From Lutraria lutraria (Eukaryota; Mollusca; Bivalvia; Venerida; Mactridae): DNA of 64,000 bases. The notes below the pieces were generated by a model. That model was not told where the DNA came from, ran no database searches, and worked only from the letters and a program-made list of their open reading frames with translations. Numbering within the stretch: position 1 is the first letter of the stretch; each line of letters opens with the position of its first letter. A program made the position numbers and the translations under genes. This document shows positions 1-13,086 of the stretch, piece after piece. Location of the stretch: contig OZ026834.1 in NCBI GenBank assembly GCA_964023205.1, positions 31,844,756 to 31,908,755 of the forward strand, in the 5' to 3' direction.

Positions 1-787
1 ATGTAACAATTACATTATGTTGTTCTGTTCAAAAGTTAAAGATTAAAATCTAGTATTATGTGGTTATGTAAATATTGAAACATCTGTGACATCATTTTTG
101 TTTTTGTTTAAAATGTGTATTCATTGTCTTGTTTTAAAGAAGTGACAAAAACATTATACTGTGTAATTGACTATTGAGCAGCATTGCTATTAGAAGTTTT
201 AGGAGACACATATTGCTTAATTTCAGTAATATGTCACAATTAGAAAAGGATTCTGTACCTTGGTGTGTTTCAGAGATTTTCCTGTGTATTGTTTAAAGAC
301 GCAACTACCGATCAGACTATCAGATGCAAATGAACTTTCTCTCTACATTGTTTTATCAAATGAACTCTCTCTCTACATTGTTTTGTCAGTGATAGACATA
401 CAGTGAATGTTGACTTACTGAATCTATAAATAGCTGAAGAAGGCGATGGGTTTAAACCACATAAACTCCTCCCTCTAATTCAAATTTGAATTTCTTTTAT
501 AAATTGTTTCGAAAATATAAGAACCTAAATCTTCACACATTTTGAAGTTTCTTATCTGGACTGATAAAAGAATAATTTTGCTTCATTCAGAATATTTTTC
601 AGTGATTAAAAACACCATTTAATATAATTAAAAAAAAAATCTCTCCCTGAGCTGAAAACAGTTTAAAAATCAAGGGAAACCACCCACCAGCCATTGCCTG
701 CCTTTTACACCCCTATTGGGGGTGTTGGGGGTTAAATGTAAAATTATGCATATTCAATACAAATCACTATTCCTTTCTTCTGAATAG
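1..787 (+). other. Intron upstream of the first visible RhoGAP exon
   Basis: AT-rich sequence with no supportable exon. It ends in a splice acceptor (TTCTGAATAG at 778-787) directly before the first in-frame exon at 788, so it is read as the intron 5' of that exon. The start of the gene, including most of the GAP domain, lies outside the window. Confidence 0.6.
327..386 (+). repeat. 30-bp imperfect tandem duplication
   Basis: Two adjacent 30-bp copies (327-356 and 357-386), each beginning CAAATGAACT and containing CTCTCTACATTGTTTT, differ at only a couple of bases. It lies in the intron and has no coding meaning. Confidence 0.75.
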
Positions 788-3700
788 GTTCAAACGTCTG
801 TGGTTGAAATGTTGATTCAACACGCTGAAGATGTTGGAATGGTAGATGATGATATTGCAGAGAAGACTGCATTTATGTCTGAAGTGTTCAACACCGATGA
901 TGAATTAGATGCCAGTGAAGACAATCTTGATGACGTGAAGGATACACAGAAAAAAGAAAAGAAGCGGAAACGCAGTGGATCATTTCAGGGTAATACACTA
1001 ATTTACATATTGTGTCTAATTTGTGTATATAATCATTTCAGGATAATACATTAATTTACATATTGTGTCTAATTTGTGTATATAATCATTTCATGACAAA
1101 AGCCTTGTGTGTCAACTTGGTATCAAAATTCGAAATTGTTTCCTTGTAAAAGACATAGTTATCTTCTATGTTTATGTAAGCTGATTTTGAAACTTAACTG
1201 TTTGCAGCGCTAATATTAAGTTTTCTGAATTTTCGACTTTCGCTCATATGTATGTATGTAGATTACTTCCTACATGAATTTTCTATTGAATATCAGGTTT
1301 TGTGAGCAGCATTGCTCAAAGTATAACCAAGTGGAGGAGGAGTACAGACGGTAAAACTAACACAAGTGGTATAAGCCAGGGTAGTAATATAAGTCATTTA
1401 AGTGTTGCTGGTGGTGGACATTGTCAGACAAGTAGTAAATGTGAGGAGGCGTTTCATCAAGGTCCTGTCTATCAGTTTACAGCCACACCGGTTGTGAGAC
1501 GTAAGAAGAATATACCTGGTACTGAGGGCAGAGCATTCTCTGCATCTAAAAAGTAATAGTTGCTATTCTTTTCATGATGATTTAATACTGTATACGTCTT
1601 TAATTCTGTGGGTGCAAAATTTGGCGATTTAAGATGTTCATGAATTGGTGGGTTCTATATTTGGCGGTTTTATATCCAACCGCCAAAATAAAACCATGTC
1701 CTGTCTTCTTAAGCGCCAAAATTAAAACACTTAAGAAAATAAGTTTCCACCATTTTCAAGGGAAATAATTAGACTAATTTACTAAATATCTTTCTAACTA
1801 CTGTCGTATCAAGTGAAATGTTTAAACAGTAAGAATAAGTTACATGAAAAACAAAGTGTTGGTAATTACTTGGGATCAAACAGCAGTTAACACAATGGTT
1901 AAAAGTGATTATTTGTTTCGATGATTTATCTTAAATTGACTAAGATTGTTGTTATACCGGGTTTAATTTAGTCTGTGCCAACGATATAAGTTTTATATGG
2001 TGTGACAAATAAGCTGTATTGTTTTAATCGTTTAGATTTTACCTTGTTTCGATTAAGATTTACCCGAAGGCAATAAACGTTATGCATGTACTTTAACTGA
2101 TGAAGGTAAACAAATAATAATACATGTACAAACAGTTACGTGAAAAAGTGTTAGTTACACCTTTTGATAACAAGAGTTACAATAATTTTCTTTGATTTTA
2201 ATTCGTGTTCATTATTGGCGTGGTTTTATATTGGCACGGTTTAGATTTGGCGGTTCCGATGCTGACCGCCAATATCGTCAAAATAAAACGGGCGCCAATA
2301 TTAAGACGTATACAGTATATTTATGACCAATATTTATTGTTGGAATTTGTTCCATTTTTTCCAATTCAAAACTAATCTTAAGCACTATACACTATCAAGG
2401 ATAATTAAAAAAAAATGGTTGTCTGTTCAAGGAAAGGCTTGACTTGTTATTTAAACTAATTAATCCCAACTGGACTTAATCAGTAAAAAAACAGCCAGAA
2501 AAATCCCTCAGTTTTGACTTGTCCCTTTTATTCATTTTGTTACATGTCTACAGTTTAGTTTGAATAAAACCTGTCTGAAATTAATTATGTCCGAATATTT
2601 TGTAAATAATTATAATGCTATTTCTTTACTTTAGAAAAGCTATTTTGAATCAATTACCCCAACAAGCCACATTAGGAGGAACACCTTTCACTCCTGCATC
2701 AGGTATGAAGAAAATGGACATTCATTGTAAAAACAGTAAGTACTGGTTCACAATCATGGTCTCCAATTGATTATCACTAGCTCCTCACTACTGTGAGTTC
2801 AATTTTTTTTTCTCACAAATTTCATATGTGAGGAAGTCACTAAGTTTCTAAATTAGTATCTGAATGGTTAAATTGGCTGTGATTAGGTCAGTTGGTAGAG
2901 CCTTACTTGCAAGCAGGAGGTTTTTTCAGCCCCACATTGAGCAGTGTTCAAACTAATTTTTTTAAAGCACTAGCCCGAACAATATGTAGACTGTTGAAAA
3001 TATACAATTTACCACTAGCCCGAGTACACAATTTTTAGAAAGTTCACTAGTCTGATTAGAAATTTACTAGTCCCGGGCTGTGGGCTAGTGGGTTAGCGTG
3101 AACACTGTTGAGTACATTGTTTTCCTCCTATATCATTTGATGGCATGAGTGTGAGACTCACCTTGGAACCCTAGAGCTAGTGAGAAGCAAAGACAGGGTT
3201 AGTCTAAAAAGCCTGTGGTTGTCAGAATAAAATATTTTAAATAAAAAGGAAGGAGGAATGCAAATGTGTGTTTGGGCAAATGGTAACTAGTGTATTTTTA
3301 ATAGTTGAGCGTTTAGTAAAATCTCTCAATCATCTTTAGCAACTAACATACTTAGTTTCTTATTGAGTAACAGTATACATAATGTATAGAATACATATTT
3401 TAACTGTGTGTCATGTCTTATTATTATTTTGTTTTGCTAGCTGGTACTAAGCATGGTGTACATGACACCCCAAGTATGCCACCCAGACCATACCCTACAC
3501 CACGACATAGTATGAAGACACCAAGAAAGAAGTTAACTCTTTTTAGTCCAGCTAGTTCTACAAAAAAGAAAAGGTATTGTACCAATTGTACCCAAGAAAT
3601 AAGTCTTCTTGTACTTGTGAAGGTCTTTTATTGCTGAGATGTTGCCTGCTGTTGTCAAAGCTTAGACATAAAATATGTTTTCATATATTTTCCTTGAAAG

Positions 3701-6700
3701 TTTTTGCTATTTAGTCAAATTACAAATAAGACAATCTGTTATTGTCATTTCTAAATAAAGAGTATATTATTTACTTATACTGGATTTCATACTGCTTGAC
3801 ATTTTAAAAGTAGGACAGTTTCTCAGAACAAATCTTGTTTGAGAATGAGATATAAAGACCTTGACAGTCTCCAAGCTGATGTATTTACCCGTGCTATTAG
3901 AAATATACTGAACCATGTGTTCTGTTTATTTAATATATATATATATGTGTGTGTGGGTGTGTGTGCATATCTCAATATATTATCAGATGTTCTTTTTCTG
4001 CATTGCACCATGAAAAATTGGTTCTTGTTTTTTTTTTTTTTTCAGTTCATTTATCATTGTAGTTTTATTTCCCTTGCATGTATAGTATACACTTAGGGAT
4101 TGTTACAAAATATGTTTAATTGTTCTGAACCAAGATTTTTTATATACAATTAGCATGCAATTTTATCTTTAAAATGTTTTTACAATGCTGCATATTGTGG
4201 TTAATTGTTTTCATTAAATCATAAATTGAAGGTATCTCTTGCTTTAATAGTAAATTTCAAAATCATAGAATAAGTCAATGAAAAATAGATAAAAACAATT
4301 TACCATTTATTATTGAAAACTATACTTTCTTCTGCTATTCTTATTTAATATCTATCCCATTAATTTTTCTACTTTTTAACCTTAACTTAAAAGCTTTAAA
4401 AGTCACTTTAATACTTTAGTCAAAGTTATGGTCAATTTGATCTGCTCTGAAGGATTTTCTTAAATTAATAGAATTGTAGGTGAATGTAGAGGCAATGTGG
4501 TTGAAGGTTTCTTGTTTTGCTGGTCGGCCATGTATGATTTTCAGGATTTTTAATTTGGCTCCATTGTCACCCCTGTTATGTCAACTCAATATAATTCATT
4601 TAATAATGAAATAGAGATGATTAATTGCAAATTGTCAAACTCAGTCCAGCTTAATTCATGTTATCCCAAAGTATTTTGAATTAGTGGGCCTCCATGATTT
4701 AGTGCTCCATAATCTTCAGTCCCTCTCTACGGTAAATTCAAATCTCACCCAGAACCAAACAAATAACATAGCTGTCCAGCTAACATACGGAAGATTTGTG
4801 GTTTTTTTTCTGGTGTATGTCTTCCTACATTGTTACAGCTGCAGCAGCTGCTAAGTGACTCTCAGTCCTTGGTTCTAAAAACACTTGAACATACTATAAG
4901 ACAGACTTGGGGTAATTTAATTTGTAATTGTAATTAATTGCAATTTAATTACAATTGGCCAAGTCATTGAAAGTAATGTGTAATTGTATGTATTTTTAAT
5001 TACATGTAATTAAAATAATTAATTACATCATGAAAAAGTGTGTAATTAACAATTACATTTTAATTACATTTTAATTACTTTATACATGTATATTCACTAT
5101 AAATCTATACATTTCTGAAAATTAATGGTCTGACTCTTTAGATTTAATTAGTGGCATTATGCAAATAGTGCATTGATCCTAAGCTGGGCAATCTATTATC
5201 ACTGATTCTTACCTATGACTGATTGTATACTGTAGGGGTTTAAGTGTCTACTGGTGAAAAGGGATTATCACAATAAGTCAATTATCAACTTGACAACTTG
5301 ATATTTTGTGAAATAACTAATTGATTAAATATTTATAACAATAATTTAAAAGATTAAACCAAAGACCCACATCATTTTTCACATATTTTCATCTTTTTCT
5401 TTTCATATCCTCATACATGTACATACCTGAATGATTAAAGCTATGTTCTGTTCATTAAATAATGCTATGATTAGTGGACAAAAACATTTCTGTGTATGTC
5501 TACATGTTGTTAAAATGGAAAAAAAATACTGCACCGATGGGAATATTAAGTGTTTAGAGCAGGGCGCTGCTTGATCACTGACTTTGATGCTTTTAAAATG
5601 CAACAGTGAAAATAATAGAAAGTCACTTACAGTGTTATGAACAACATCATTTTATGTGTTATGTAAAATGGTAGTTAACTATAAGAAATATATATTATTT
5701 ACTCTTAAACAATATTTACATAATGCCTTTCTTTAGCCACGTCTCTTAAAAATGTTGCCAGATGCTTTTTCTTATTTTTTGCAATATCATTAAAAAATAA
5801 ATTTATTGCAAATAAAAGTCAGTTTCACCAAAGATGTATACGTCTTTGGTTTCACTGATAAGACATATTTCTAGGTAAAATAAGACCTACTTTAATTTTA
5901 ACATCCAAAAAGCTAATTGGGCTTTATAAATTATTCAGTATCTTTAGTTCTTGAGTTTAATGTACTAGAATGTAATTGTAATGCAATTAATTACTTTTCT
6001 AAAGTAATTGTAATTTAATTAATTACATTTGGGAAAAGGGTGTAATTGTAATGGTAATTGAAGAATCCAAATGTAATTGTAATTTAATTAATTACATTTC
6101 AAAGTAATTGACCCCAAGTCTGCTATAAGAATGAATAAAGCATCTTCAAAGATTATCATTTATTCAATTTTTGTATAGATAGTTTTCACAAGTACATATA
6201 AATTTTAGTACTCAAAATTGTACAAAGTCTCATGCACTTGCCTCAACAACACAGGTATATAACTCGGAAAGCACATAAGTAAACTAAAGTAGTATTTATT
6301 ACAGGAACTAATTATTTACCCATCATTTTACTAACAAATGTAGTGACTAGACTATTTTATTAGTGGGTAACAGACCATACATTATTTCATTCATTATCAG
6401 GTACTCATCATCCACTAACCTATCATTGAATTCAGCGGGTAAGAAGATGGGAAAGTCCAAGGGAATATTCCGACGTTTGAGTGGCAGTAAAGGAGATCAG
6501 GTACAGTATACATATAAATCATCAAGTCTTTTATGACTCAATTGGATAATCATTTTATTGATATCATTTTTATTCCTGACACATACAGTTGGGTGTATCT
6601 CATCTTGTAGTTGTTCTAATCATTGTACAGTTAACAAAATCTATCAGGTTCCAAATGATGAATCAGACTCAACTCATTTCTTGCTCGTTAATGTATTCAT

Positions 6701-9700
6701 AAATATGTGCTTGTTTCATTCTGTGATATTTTGTAATTCATGTTTATGTAAGGCCACCAGTAACAAGGACCACAATGGAAACATTGGTTTGCTCTCTTTT
6801 AATGCCTCCACCATTCATAAAGTGTTCCCGCTGTCTGCCTGTCCTTCTAACTTTGGTTTCCGATCAATAACTCTAGAAATATTTCATGGATTGGTTTCAT
6901 TATTTGCATGAAGGTGTATAATAATAAAATACAGGTCAAGTTCGATATCCAGAAAAATCAAAACATTTTCACTGGAGTTATGGCCCCTTTTGACATCTGC
7001 ATTAATTTTTTCTGTCTATAAAAGTCTGGATCACTGTTTATGAAACCTGTGTCAGTATTTTTGTACAAAGACAATTGTTTCTATGGGTGTCAGGGGTCAT
7101 GGTGTATAAAGTGCATAACATGAAAATATATTTGATTCCGAATTATTCTTCATGATCATGTAGCATTTTGCATGTTATAGATCTGTAATCTGTTTGAGCT
7201 TGATTGTAATTTAAATGTATTATCAGAATGAATTATTTTAGAAAATTTGATAATGCATCAATTTTCCATTCATATCTTATTATATTCTTAGTATAAAATT
7301 ATATTACGACTTCCTCTCCTTGTACAATGTAGTTGCTTACACCTTTGTTTGGAGGATGGCTTGTAGTTAGTACTTCAAAAGCAGCTTCAAATACTTCTTT
7401 TCAATACTCAAACTGCTTGTAGAAGTGTTTGATATACATAGTACCTTGATCTAGTTACAATAGGACTATCATGTATATGATATTGTATTTTCACATTGAC
7501 CCTGTAGCATATTCACTACATAAAGTAAATTGCATGTATATAATTTAAGTTTTATTCTCATTCTCAAACAGAATTGAAATTGAGAAGGTATGATTCTATA
7601 GCTTGTGTATATATGAATATAATACCTTGTGTCAGATGTTACAGGCAATACAATATAATAAAAGTTAGCATCTCCCCCTTGGAAAATAAGCTATACTTTT
7701 CCCCAAAAAAATCTATTTTACCTATTTGCATTATGAATATTCACCAAACCCTGTAATTACTAGCCTTTGCACTGACGACTGATAGTTCAAAATATCAGAG
7801 TCATTTTCCATCTGTAATTTTATTAGTGCAGTGGAATGACTATGCTTGTTTTAGCAGATTGTGTCCTTTTGCCATGGTTTCTATTTTAAAAAAATTTTAA
7901 CTTGAAACCCTGGTTTTTACCAGAATGGCTTTAGGTTCTTTATGGTCTTGGTTTAATGTTATAGATGAATTTATGTGTAGACGTTTTACCTATCATTTTC
8001 AGGCGTTCCCGCCCCAGAAGAGTATCAGTGGTAATCAGGTCGGTCACCGTTTAGCCAGTCCGACATCTAACAGTGCTTCATCTATTAAAAACCCCAATGT
8101 TCACAAGTCTAACAATAAAAAGATAACTGATGAATCACCAATTGCTGCGCTTGCACATCATTCATTCTCTACTGTAGTTAGTGAGCAATCTATTATTTCA
8201 AATTTTGAAGATGACAGAAGATCTCTCAATGAAGGGTTTATAATGACAGATGAGAAGGAAGGTGATATCACTAGGATTATGTCTGAGCCTGCTATAGCTG
8301 GATCACATCAAGCTGGAGAATATGTTTCACTGACTGATGTTGTGGGGTCAGATTCTAGTTTATTTGTAGGCAATCATCAGACGCCCAAAGGTCACAGTCG
8401 ATCTTTCTCCCTTGACAGTACGCTTGATGGAAGCTGTAGAAAATCTAGTCTTAAACGTGGAGGACCAAACTCAATAAAAGTTGGTCTACTACAGGGAGAT
8501 CAGCGGGAAGTGAGCAAGTTGAGAAGAAGTTTTGGATGGGATAAATCTGAAATGGGTTCACCATGTGACTTGAGTGCTGGTAACTTGTCAGATGATGGTC
8601 GGTATATGCAGCTAGATACCAGTTTTGATATTTTAGATTCTGATTCAAAAGTTGACACGGAAGACAATCCTGTTTCTAACAATGATTCTCCATGTTCAGT
8701 GTCCAGATGTAAGGAGGAAGATGGTAAAAATGTGCAGCCTGCCTTTGAATGTGAGGATGAAATGCATACTGGATTTGCTACAATTCCCAATGGCCCAACA
8801 GTGTTTAGCCCTAAACCAGCCTCAAGCTTGGACGGACAAATTTCTTCAGATAATTTATCTCTTGATGTAAGGAAAACCTTAGCACAACAGAAACAAGAAA
8901 GTAAGGACAGTCTTCTAAGTGGTGCGTCATCAACAGTGTCCATAGTAACAACATTTAGGGAGAGAGAGATGACAAGGTCCATATCTGCTGACAGTGGTAA
9001 GGGCTCAATGTGTGAGGACCCGCATGATGAAAGCTGTAACATAACCTTAGATTCTGTGTCAATGATTGAGTCAAGAGACAGTCCTGTTAAACCTGTATTA
9101 AATGTTACAGAGATGACTGATGAAGAAGGTGATGGTTCTGTTTGTCCAAGTGTGGAAGCTTCTGATACAGTCACTAGTGTAGAGACTGCAGTTGAACCAG
9201 CATCTGATGAAATGATAATAAAATCAAGTCTGATTAACAAAAAATCAGTATCATCTCATAATCTATTTAGAGACAATGACACGAGTGAAAGGACACCAAC
9301 AAGGGTTTCAAGGTCGCAAAGCTTACTGGAGAACAGCTTATCTCAGAGGAAGAATAATGCCAAGCCTAATCTTCAGATATCAGCTGAGACGCATAAATTG
9401 CTGGCTCGTGCAGGTTATATAAAGGAGTCGAAGACTGATAATTCTCAAGATGTATTTGATGATTTTGTTGTTCCGAAGTCATTTCCTTTTATTGAGCAAG
9501 CCGACAGCTTGAATCCACGACGTGAGAGTATTATTGCATTGCAGAAAAACAATGCAGGTAAAGTTAAAAATAATGTACAACAGTTTGATCGTATCTGTGA
9601 ATCAAAAAAGGAGGATGAAGAACAACATGAATCACCTTACAGATTCCCGAATTCAACTTCTCGCAAAAGGGGTCAGACGCGGTTGAGAATTCCAAGTGCT

Positions 9701-10468
9701 TTCAATAGGTCTGATTTACAGTTAAGTTTAAATGGTAGTTTTCTGAATAAATCAACTGATAAGTTAATGGCAGGTGTGGCACGAGTTCCAATCTCAACTA
9801 ATTTAATCAAACCATCTGATCCAGATTTAAAGGAAACAGAAAATGGTAAAAGTTCTGGACTTAGTCGAAAACCAAGCATCTATCGAGCTGATAAGGGAGA
9901 TTCTATATGTTTAGCAAATAAATCATGTAACTTTAGTGATAGTCTCAGTTCAACTATTGTACTCAATGAAACATTTGAATCAGACAATAAGGATGCTGCT
10001 TCTCATGATAAACTAAATGACAGTGTTTTTACAGAAAATCAAAAGGAAAAGTCGCACTATCTTCAAGGTGTGTCTCTAGACCTTGATCAATCTTTGCAGG
10101 ATACAATTAATGATGTATGTACACCTTTCAAAGAGAAAGTGATTCAAAATTTAGGCAAGAATGACAAAGAAAATACTTATAATGATGAATCAGCTGATAA
10201 AAATGTGTTGGATGTAAAAACATTTGCTGTTTCCACACCAATTAGCCTCGGACCTGTGACTCTCAGAACAGCGACAAATAAAACTCCTGTTGAATTATTC
10301 AGAGTTTCCAAAGCAGAGCGATCCCCTATAAAGCCATTGAAGAGACTTGGGGTGTCCCCGCATTCACCAAGAAGTAAAGTAATCCGTTCTCCAAAACGAA
10401 TGAAAGCTAATGGTTGCTCACTTTTAACGACAATACCTGATCAAAACGAAGACTTGAATAATCTATAG
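788..10468 (+). CDS. ARHGAP11A: ARHGAP11A-like Rho GTPase-activating protein, C-terminal part
   Basis: Six exons splice in phase: 788-989, 1297-1552, 2635-2702, 3441-3573, 6401-6500 and 8003-10468. They total 3225 nt, encoding 1074 residues plus a TAG stop. The first residues (VVEMLIQHAEDVGMV) match the last helix of a RhoGAP domain as in ARHGAP11A. They are followed by a basic stretch (KKRKRSGSFQ) and a long, Ser/Thr-rich, low-complexity tail with many SP/TP sites, as in the ARHGAP11A tail. The last exon alone encodes about 821 residues. Basic patches near the end (PIKPLKRLG, SPRSKVIRSPKRMK) could be nuclear-localisation or CDK-site clusters. A KEN triplet lies at 10166-10174. RhoGAPs of this family switch RhoA off and act in cytokinesis. 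The catalytic arginine is outside the window. The paralogue assignment rests on domain order and short motifs, so another RhoGAP is possible. The 246-codon antisense frame at 8500-9240 is not considered real. Confidence 0.65.
981..1086 (+). repeat. 53-bp tandem duplication spanning a splice donor
   Basis: A 53-bp unit at 981-1033 is repeated at 1034-1086, and a third start appears at 1087. The unit includes the last 9 bases of the first RhoGAP exon and its donor. The first copy keeps a usable donor (CAGG/GTAATA); the second reads CAGGATAATA, so the GT is lost. Confidence 0.85.
1588..2315. mobile_element. MITE with CTGTATACGTCTT inverted ends and TA target site
   Basis: The left end CTGTATACGTCTTTAAT and the right end ATTAAGACGTATACAG are inverted repeats. 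Each is flanked by TA, as expected for a Tc1/mariner-like non-autonomous element. Subterminal TTTGGCGGTT / ACCGCCAA motifs also mirror each other. No coding capacity is seen. It sits in the RhoGAP intron between 1552 and 2635. Confidence 0.7.
2942..3107. mobile_element. Short MITE with CAGTGTTCA ends
   Basis: Perfect 9-bp inverted ends (CAGTGTTCA at 2942, TGAACACTG at 3099) are flanked on both sides by TTGAG, a possible 5-bp target duplication. The inside holds a GCCCGGG-containing block that recurs in inverse orientation at 41157-41312. It is intronic and non-coding. Confidence 0.65.
3932..3966. repeat. (TA)n-(TG)n microsatellite
   Basis: An alternating TA run passes directly into a TG run within a RhoGAP intron. 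A run of T follows at 4027-4042. Confidence 0.85.
4700..4893. repeat. Possible SINE relic
   Basis: The stretch has a weak resemblance (AGCTGTCCAGCTAACATACGG and the following GGTTT segment) to the repeat at 36296-36475. It is too diverged to place firmly. Confidence 0.25.
4902..6122. mobile_element. Non-autonomous hAT-like element with 8-bp target duplication
   Basis: Perfect 11-bp inverted ends (CAGACTTGGGG / CCCCAAGTCTG) are flanked by the perfect 8-bp direct repeat CTATAAGA at 4894-4901 and 6123-6130. An 8-bp target duplication with CAG ends is the hAT pattern. Both subterminal regions are packed with TAATTA/AATTAC repeats. No transposase reading frame is present. An internal segment (about 5680-5930) recurs at about 50990-51268 without these ends. 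It lies in the large RhoGAP intron (3574-6400). Confidence 0.8.
6764..7000 (+). repeat. Probable interspersed repeat fragments
   Basis: The piece AGGACCACAATGGAAA is shared with the LINE 3' region near 18745. The following block (AATAACTCTAGAAAT to GAGTTATGGCCCC) resembles repeated arrays known from bivalve genomes. Boundaries cannot be set. Confidence 0.35.
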
Positions 10469-11954
10469 AAACTGGTGTAGGTAAATGTTTTTTATTTGCA
10501 AATCAAAAACTTGTTTTTATCAAGCCTTTTTCATGAGCTTTTGCTTCTTTCATTTCATCTTTCATCAATCATAGAATTCTGACCTTCACAAATAAAGGGT
10601 GTTTTAATTATTATTTATGCTCTGTTAATTGTAAGATATAGATTCACTTGTATTTTACATGTCAGTATTCTGTAAATTGGTCTCTTTTCAACTTTGAAGT
10701 CCCATAATTGTTTCTTACATGGCTCGATGTATTGAGTAAGCGTGAATGCTGTTTTTTTTTAAGTTGTTAGCTCTGCTACCAGACATTAATGGTGCTTTAA
10801 TTACAGAGATTTTCACTATACATGTGCAGTATGTAAATATATTGTTAAATACATGATTATATATAAAATTGTAGTTTGTTGTAGATTTGTGTGGTTTGCG
10901 TTTTATGTGTATTTTTTGAATTTTTGATTTTATCATTTTCTGCAAGGCAGATTTGTTCTACATGCATTATTAAATTATTAAGGGAGTTGTTCATTTTATA
11001 TTGACAAAAAAGGTACTAGTGTATAGATATAGCTTTTCTCTGTTTACATTTTTTTCAATTTGACCATTATTGTGCAAATAATTTTTGGGTGTGATTAAAT
11101 GCTTATTTATGGCAAGTAAAGATTTTTTTATATGAATGGGTTGATTGTAAGGCAAGGGGTGGTTTAGGGAATTTTCAGTAAGTTTTTTGTATCATATATA
11201 CCAATATAGACTTCATTAAATGCTAGCTATCATCTACAGTTTGTGAGAAGGGAATTACAGTGTACTTAGCTGATTTAGATTTCATTTTGCTTTTAACTAT
11301 AGAAATTGGCCTGATGTTACAAAACTGCTTACAAGTACGGTTAATGTGTATTTTGTCAGTTATGAGAATGCTGGTAGTACATTTTATGATACAGATATGT
11401 ATGTTCTGTACTGATACATTTGTCTTATTGTAATATAAAAAAAACTCATTTTATTTTTTTCTTCAGTCAAATCTCTTGTCTGTCTGTGTTTTGATCAGGA
11501 CTAAGTTAACTGCTACATTTGTAACGACTGACTTGGTCCTGATCCAACTTACCCCACTTCTTGTCATTTCTTTGAGTTTATCTTATTTTTATCTTTAACC
11601 TTTTATTATCCTGTCTCAACACTTCATTGTTTTGTCTATGATAACTTCCTACATCTTTGCAATAGTAGCCCAATGCCACATGTTTATATGTAATCATACA
11701 CTTATTATATCATTAAAATCATGCTTACAAAAAGTTGTGTTTGTAACCTATCACTTGACATGATAAACTAGTCATGTACAGTACCTGCTCACTTTGTTAT
11801 TTAACCAATGACATAAAAGTATTATCGATCATTTGGCTGCAGCATAATATATATCATCAAGAAGTGTGAAGAATAGAAGCAATACTTTTTGTTGGGACTT
11901 CAATATAATACATGTATTCAGATGCCCAAGGTCAACATGTAGAGCCCACTGTTA
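10469..11954 (+). other. RhoGAP 3' UTR and intergenic AT-rich sequence
   Basis: A canonical AATAAA lies at 10591-10596, about 123 nt after the stop, and is the likeliest polyadenylation signal. The rest is AT-rich with no supportable exon. Confidence 0.6.
10591..10596 (+). terminator. AATAAA polyadenylation signal of the RhoGAP gene
   Basis: The first canonical hexamer after the TAG stop at 10466-10468. Confidence 0.55.
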
Positions 11955-11998
11955 AACAAGAGGGCCAAGATGGCCCTAAATCGCTCACCTGAGAACAA
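11955..11998 (-). mobile_element. Terminal hairpin of a bivalve-type repeat
   Basis: AACAAGAGGGCCAAGATGG continues as CCCTAAATCGCTCACCTGAG. This is the inverse of the terminus at 53737-53770, which has the same GGGCCAT..ATGGCCC hairpin and GGTGAGC box. Only the end is recognisable; 12000-13086 beyond it shows no gene. Confidence 0.6.
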
Positions 11999-13086
11999 AG
12001 ACACTATAATTAATGACCATGTAATATAGTTTTCATCCTGTATAATTTGTTTTTACATAGATTTTGATCAAAGCAATAAGCATAATCCAGAAAAATTTGA
12101 ACAAAGAAAAACTACTTTATAAACATACTATAAATTTATTCATATACAAGTCTAATACGTAGGTATTCATCATAAACACAATCATGTAAAACTATTTACA
12201 AAAAGGAGAATAATTCAAATAATGTGCAACTTATCACAATAAATCTCCAACTAGGTATTAAATGAAACATAAATAAACAGACAACATATTTGTGAACAGA
12301 TTTATCATCACTATTGTTTTCCATATATTTATTATGACTTTAAGATTGAAAAACAAAATCTTCCAAGTTTACTGTTAAAAAATATTTTTTACAATTCTGT
12401 TGATGTTAATTCCACAAAATTTCAAATATATCTATACTTTAACATCTTGCTACATTAACATTATACATTTACGCAAAAACAAATTTAGCCTAAAGCATGA
12501 AATTTAAAAAAATCTAAATACAGCCTCAGGCCACAGGAAACTTTTATGGAATGGAATGTTAAGTGGTAGACAACATGATTGCATTTGTTGCACAATTGAC
12601 ATTTTTCCAAAATGACACCAAATTAGTTGAATGCCCTTTGAAGAATGACATTCCTCAAAAACAAAATATTCCAAACAATTACTGTCCAGTGCATGAAACT
12701 ATTCATAATTGCATTGTTTTCCAGAAGCCTCAGCAATATTGCCTTCCACTCGAAAACCTAACACCAGCTTTTTTTGTCAATCAATAACTTGACACACAAA
12801 AATAGAATAACCAGTAAATAAAACTTTGCTACAATTTACATTTAGCCTGCTAGTCTGAATCTTCTGGAGAACAATGCTATTGCTTGCCTCATTTACTGAA
12901 TGAATGAATATCCACAGTAGTAAAAATATCACTTTATGAGATATGCACCTAATTAGATGAAGACAATTTTGTCAGATTTATTTTACTGAGTAATCAATTG
13001 CACATAACCGCTACATTTTACCTAAAAAAAGTTCATTTCAGATGTAGCTAGTGAACATACATTTAAGTCCATTTCTTAATCAATGC

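Noticed and set aside
6558..6911. 117-codon plus-strand frame
   Set aside because: It lies in a RhoGAP intron and overlaps repeat fragments; the exon before it ends at a clear donor at 6501.
8500..9240. 246-codon open frame on the minus strand
   Set aside because: It is fully antisense to the long RhoGAP coding exon, has no recognisable domain, and arises from the sense codon composition.
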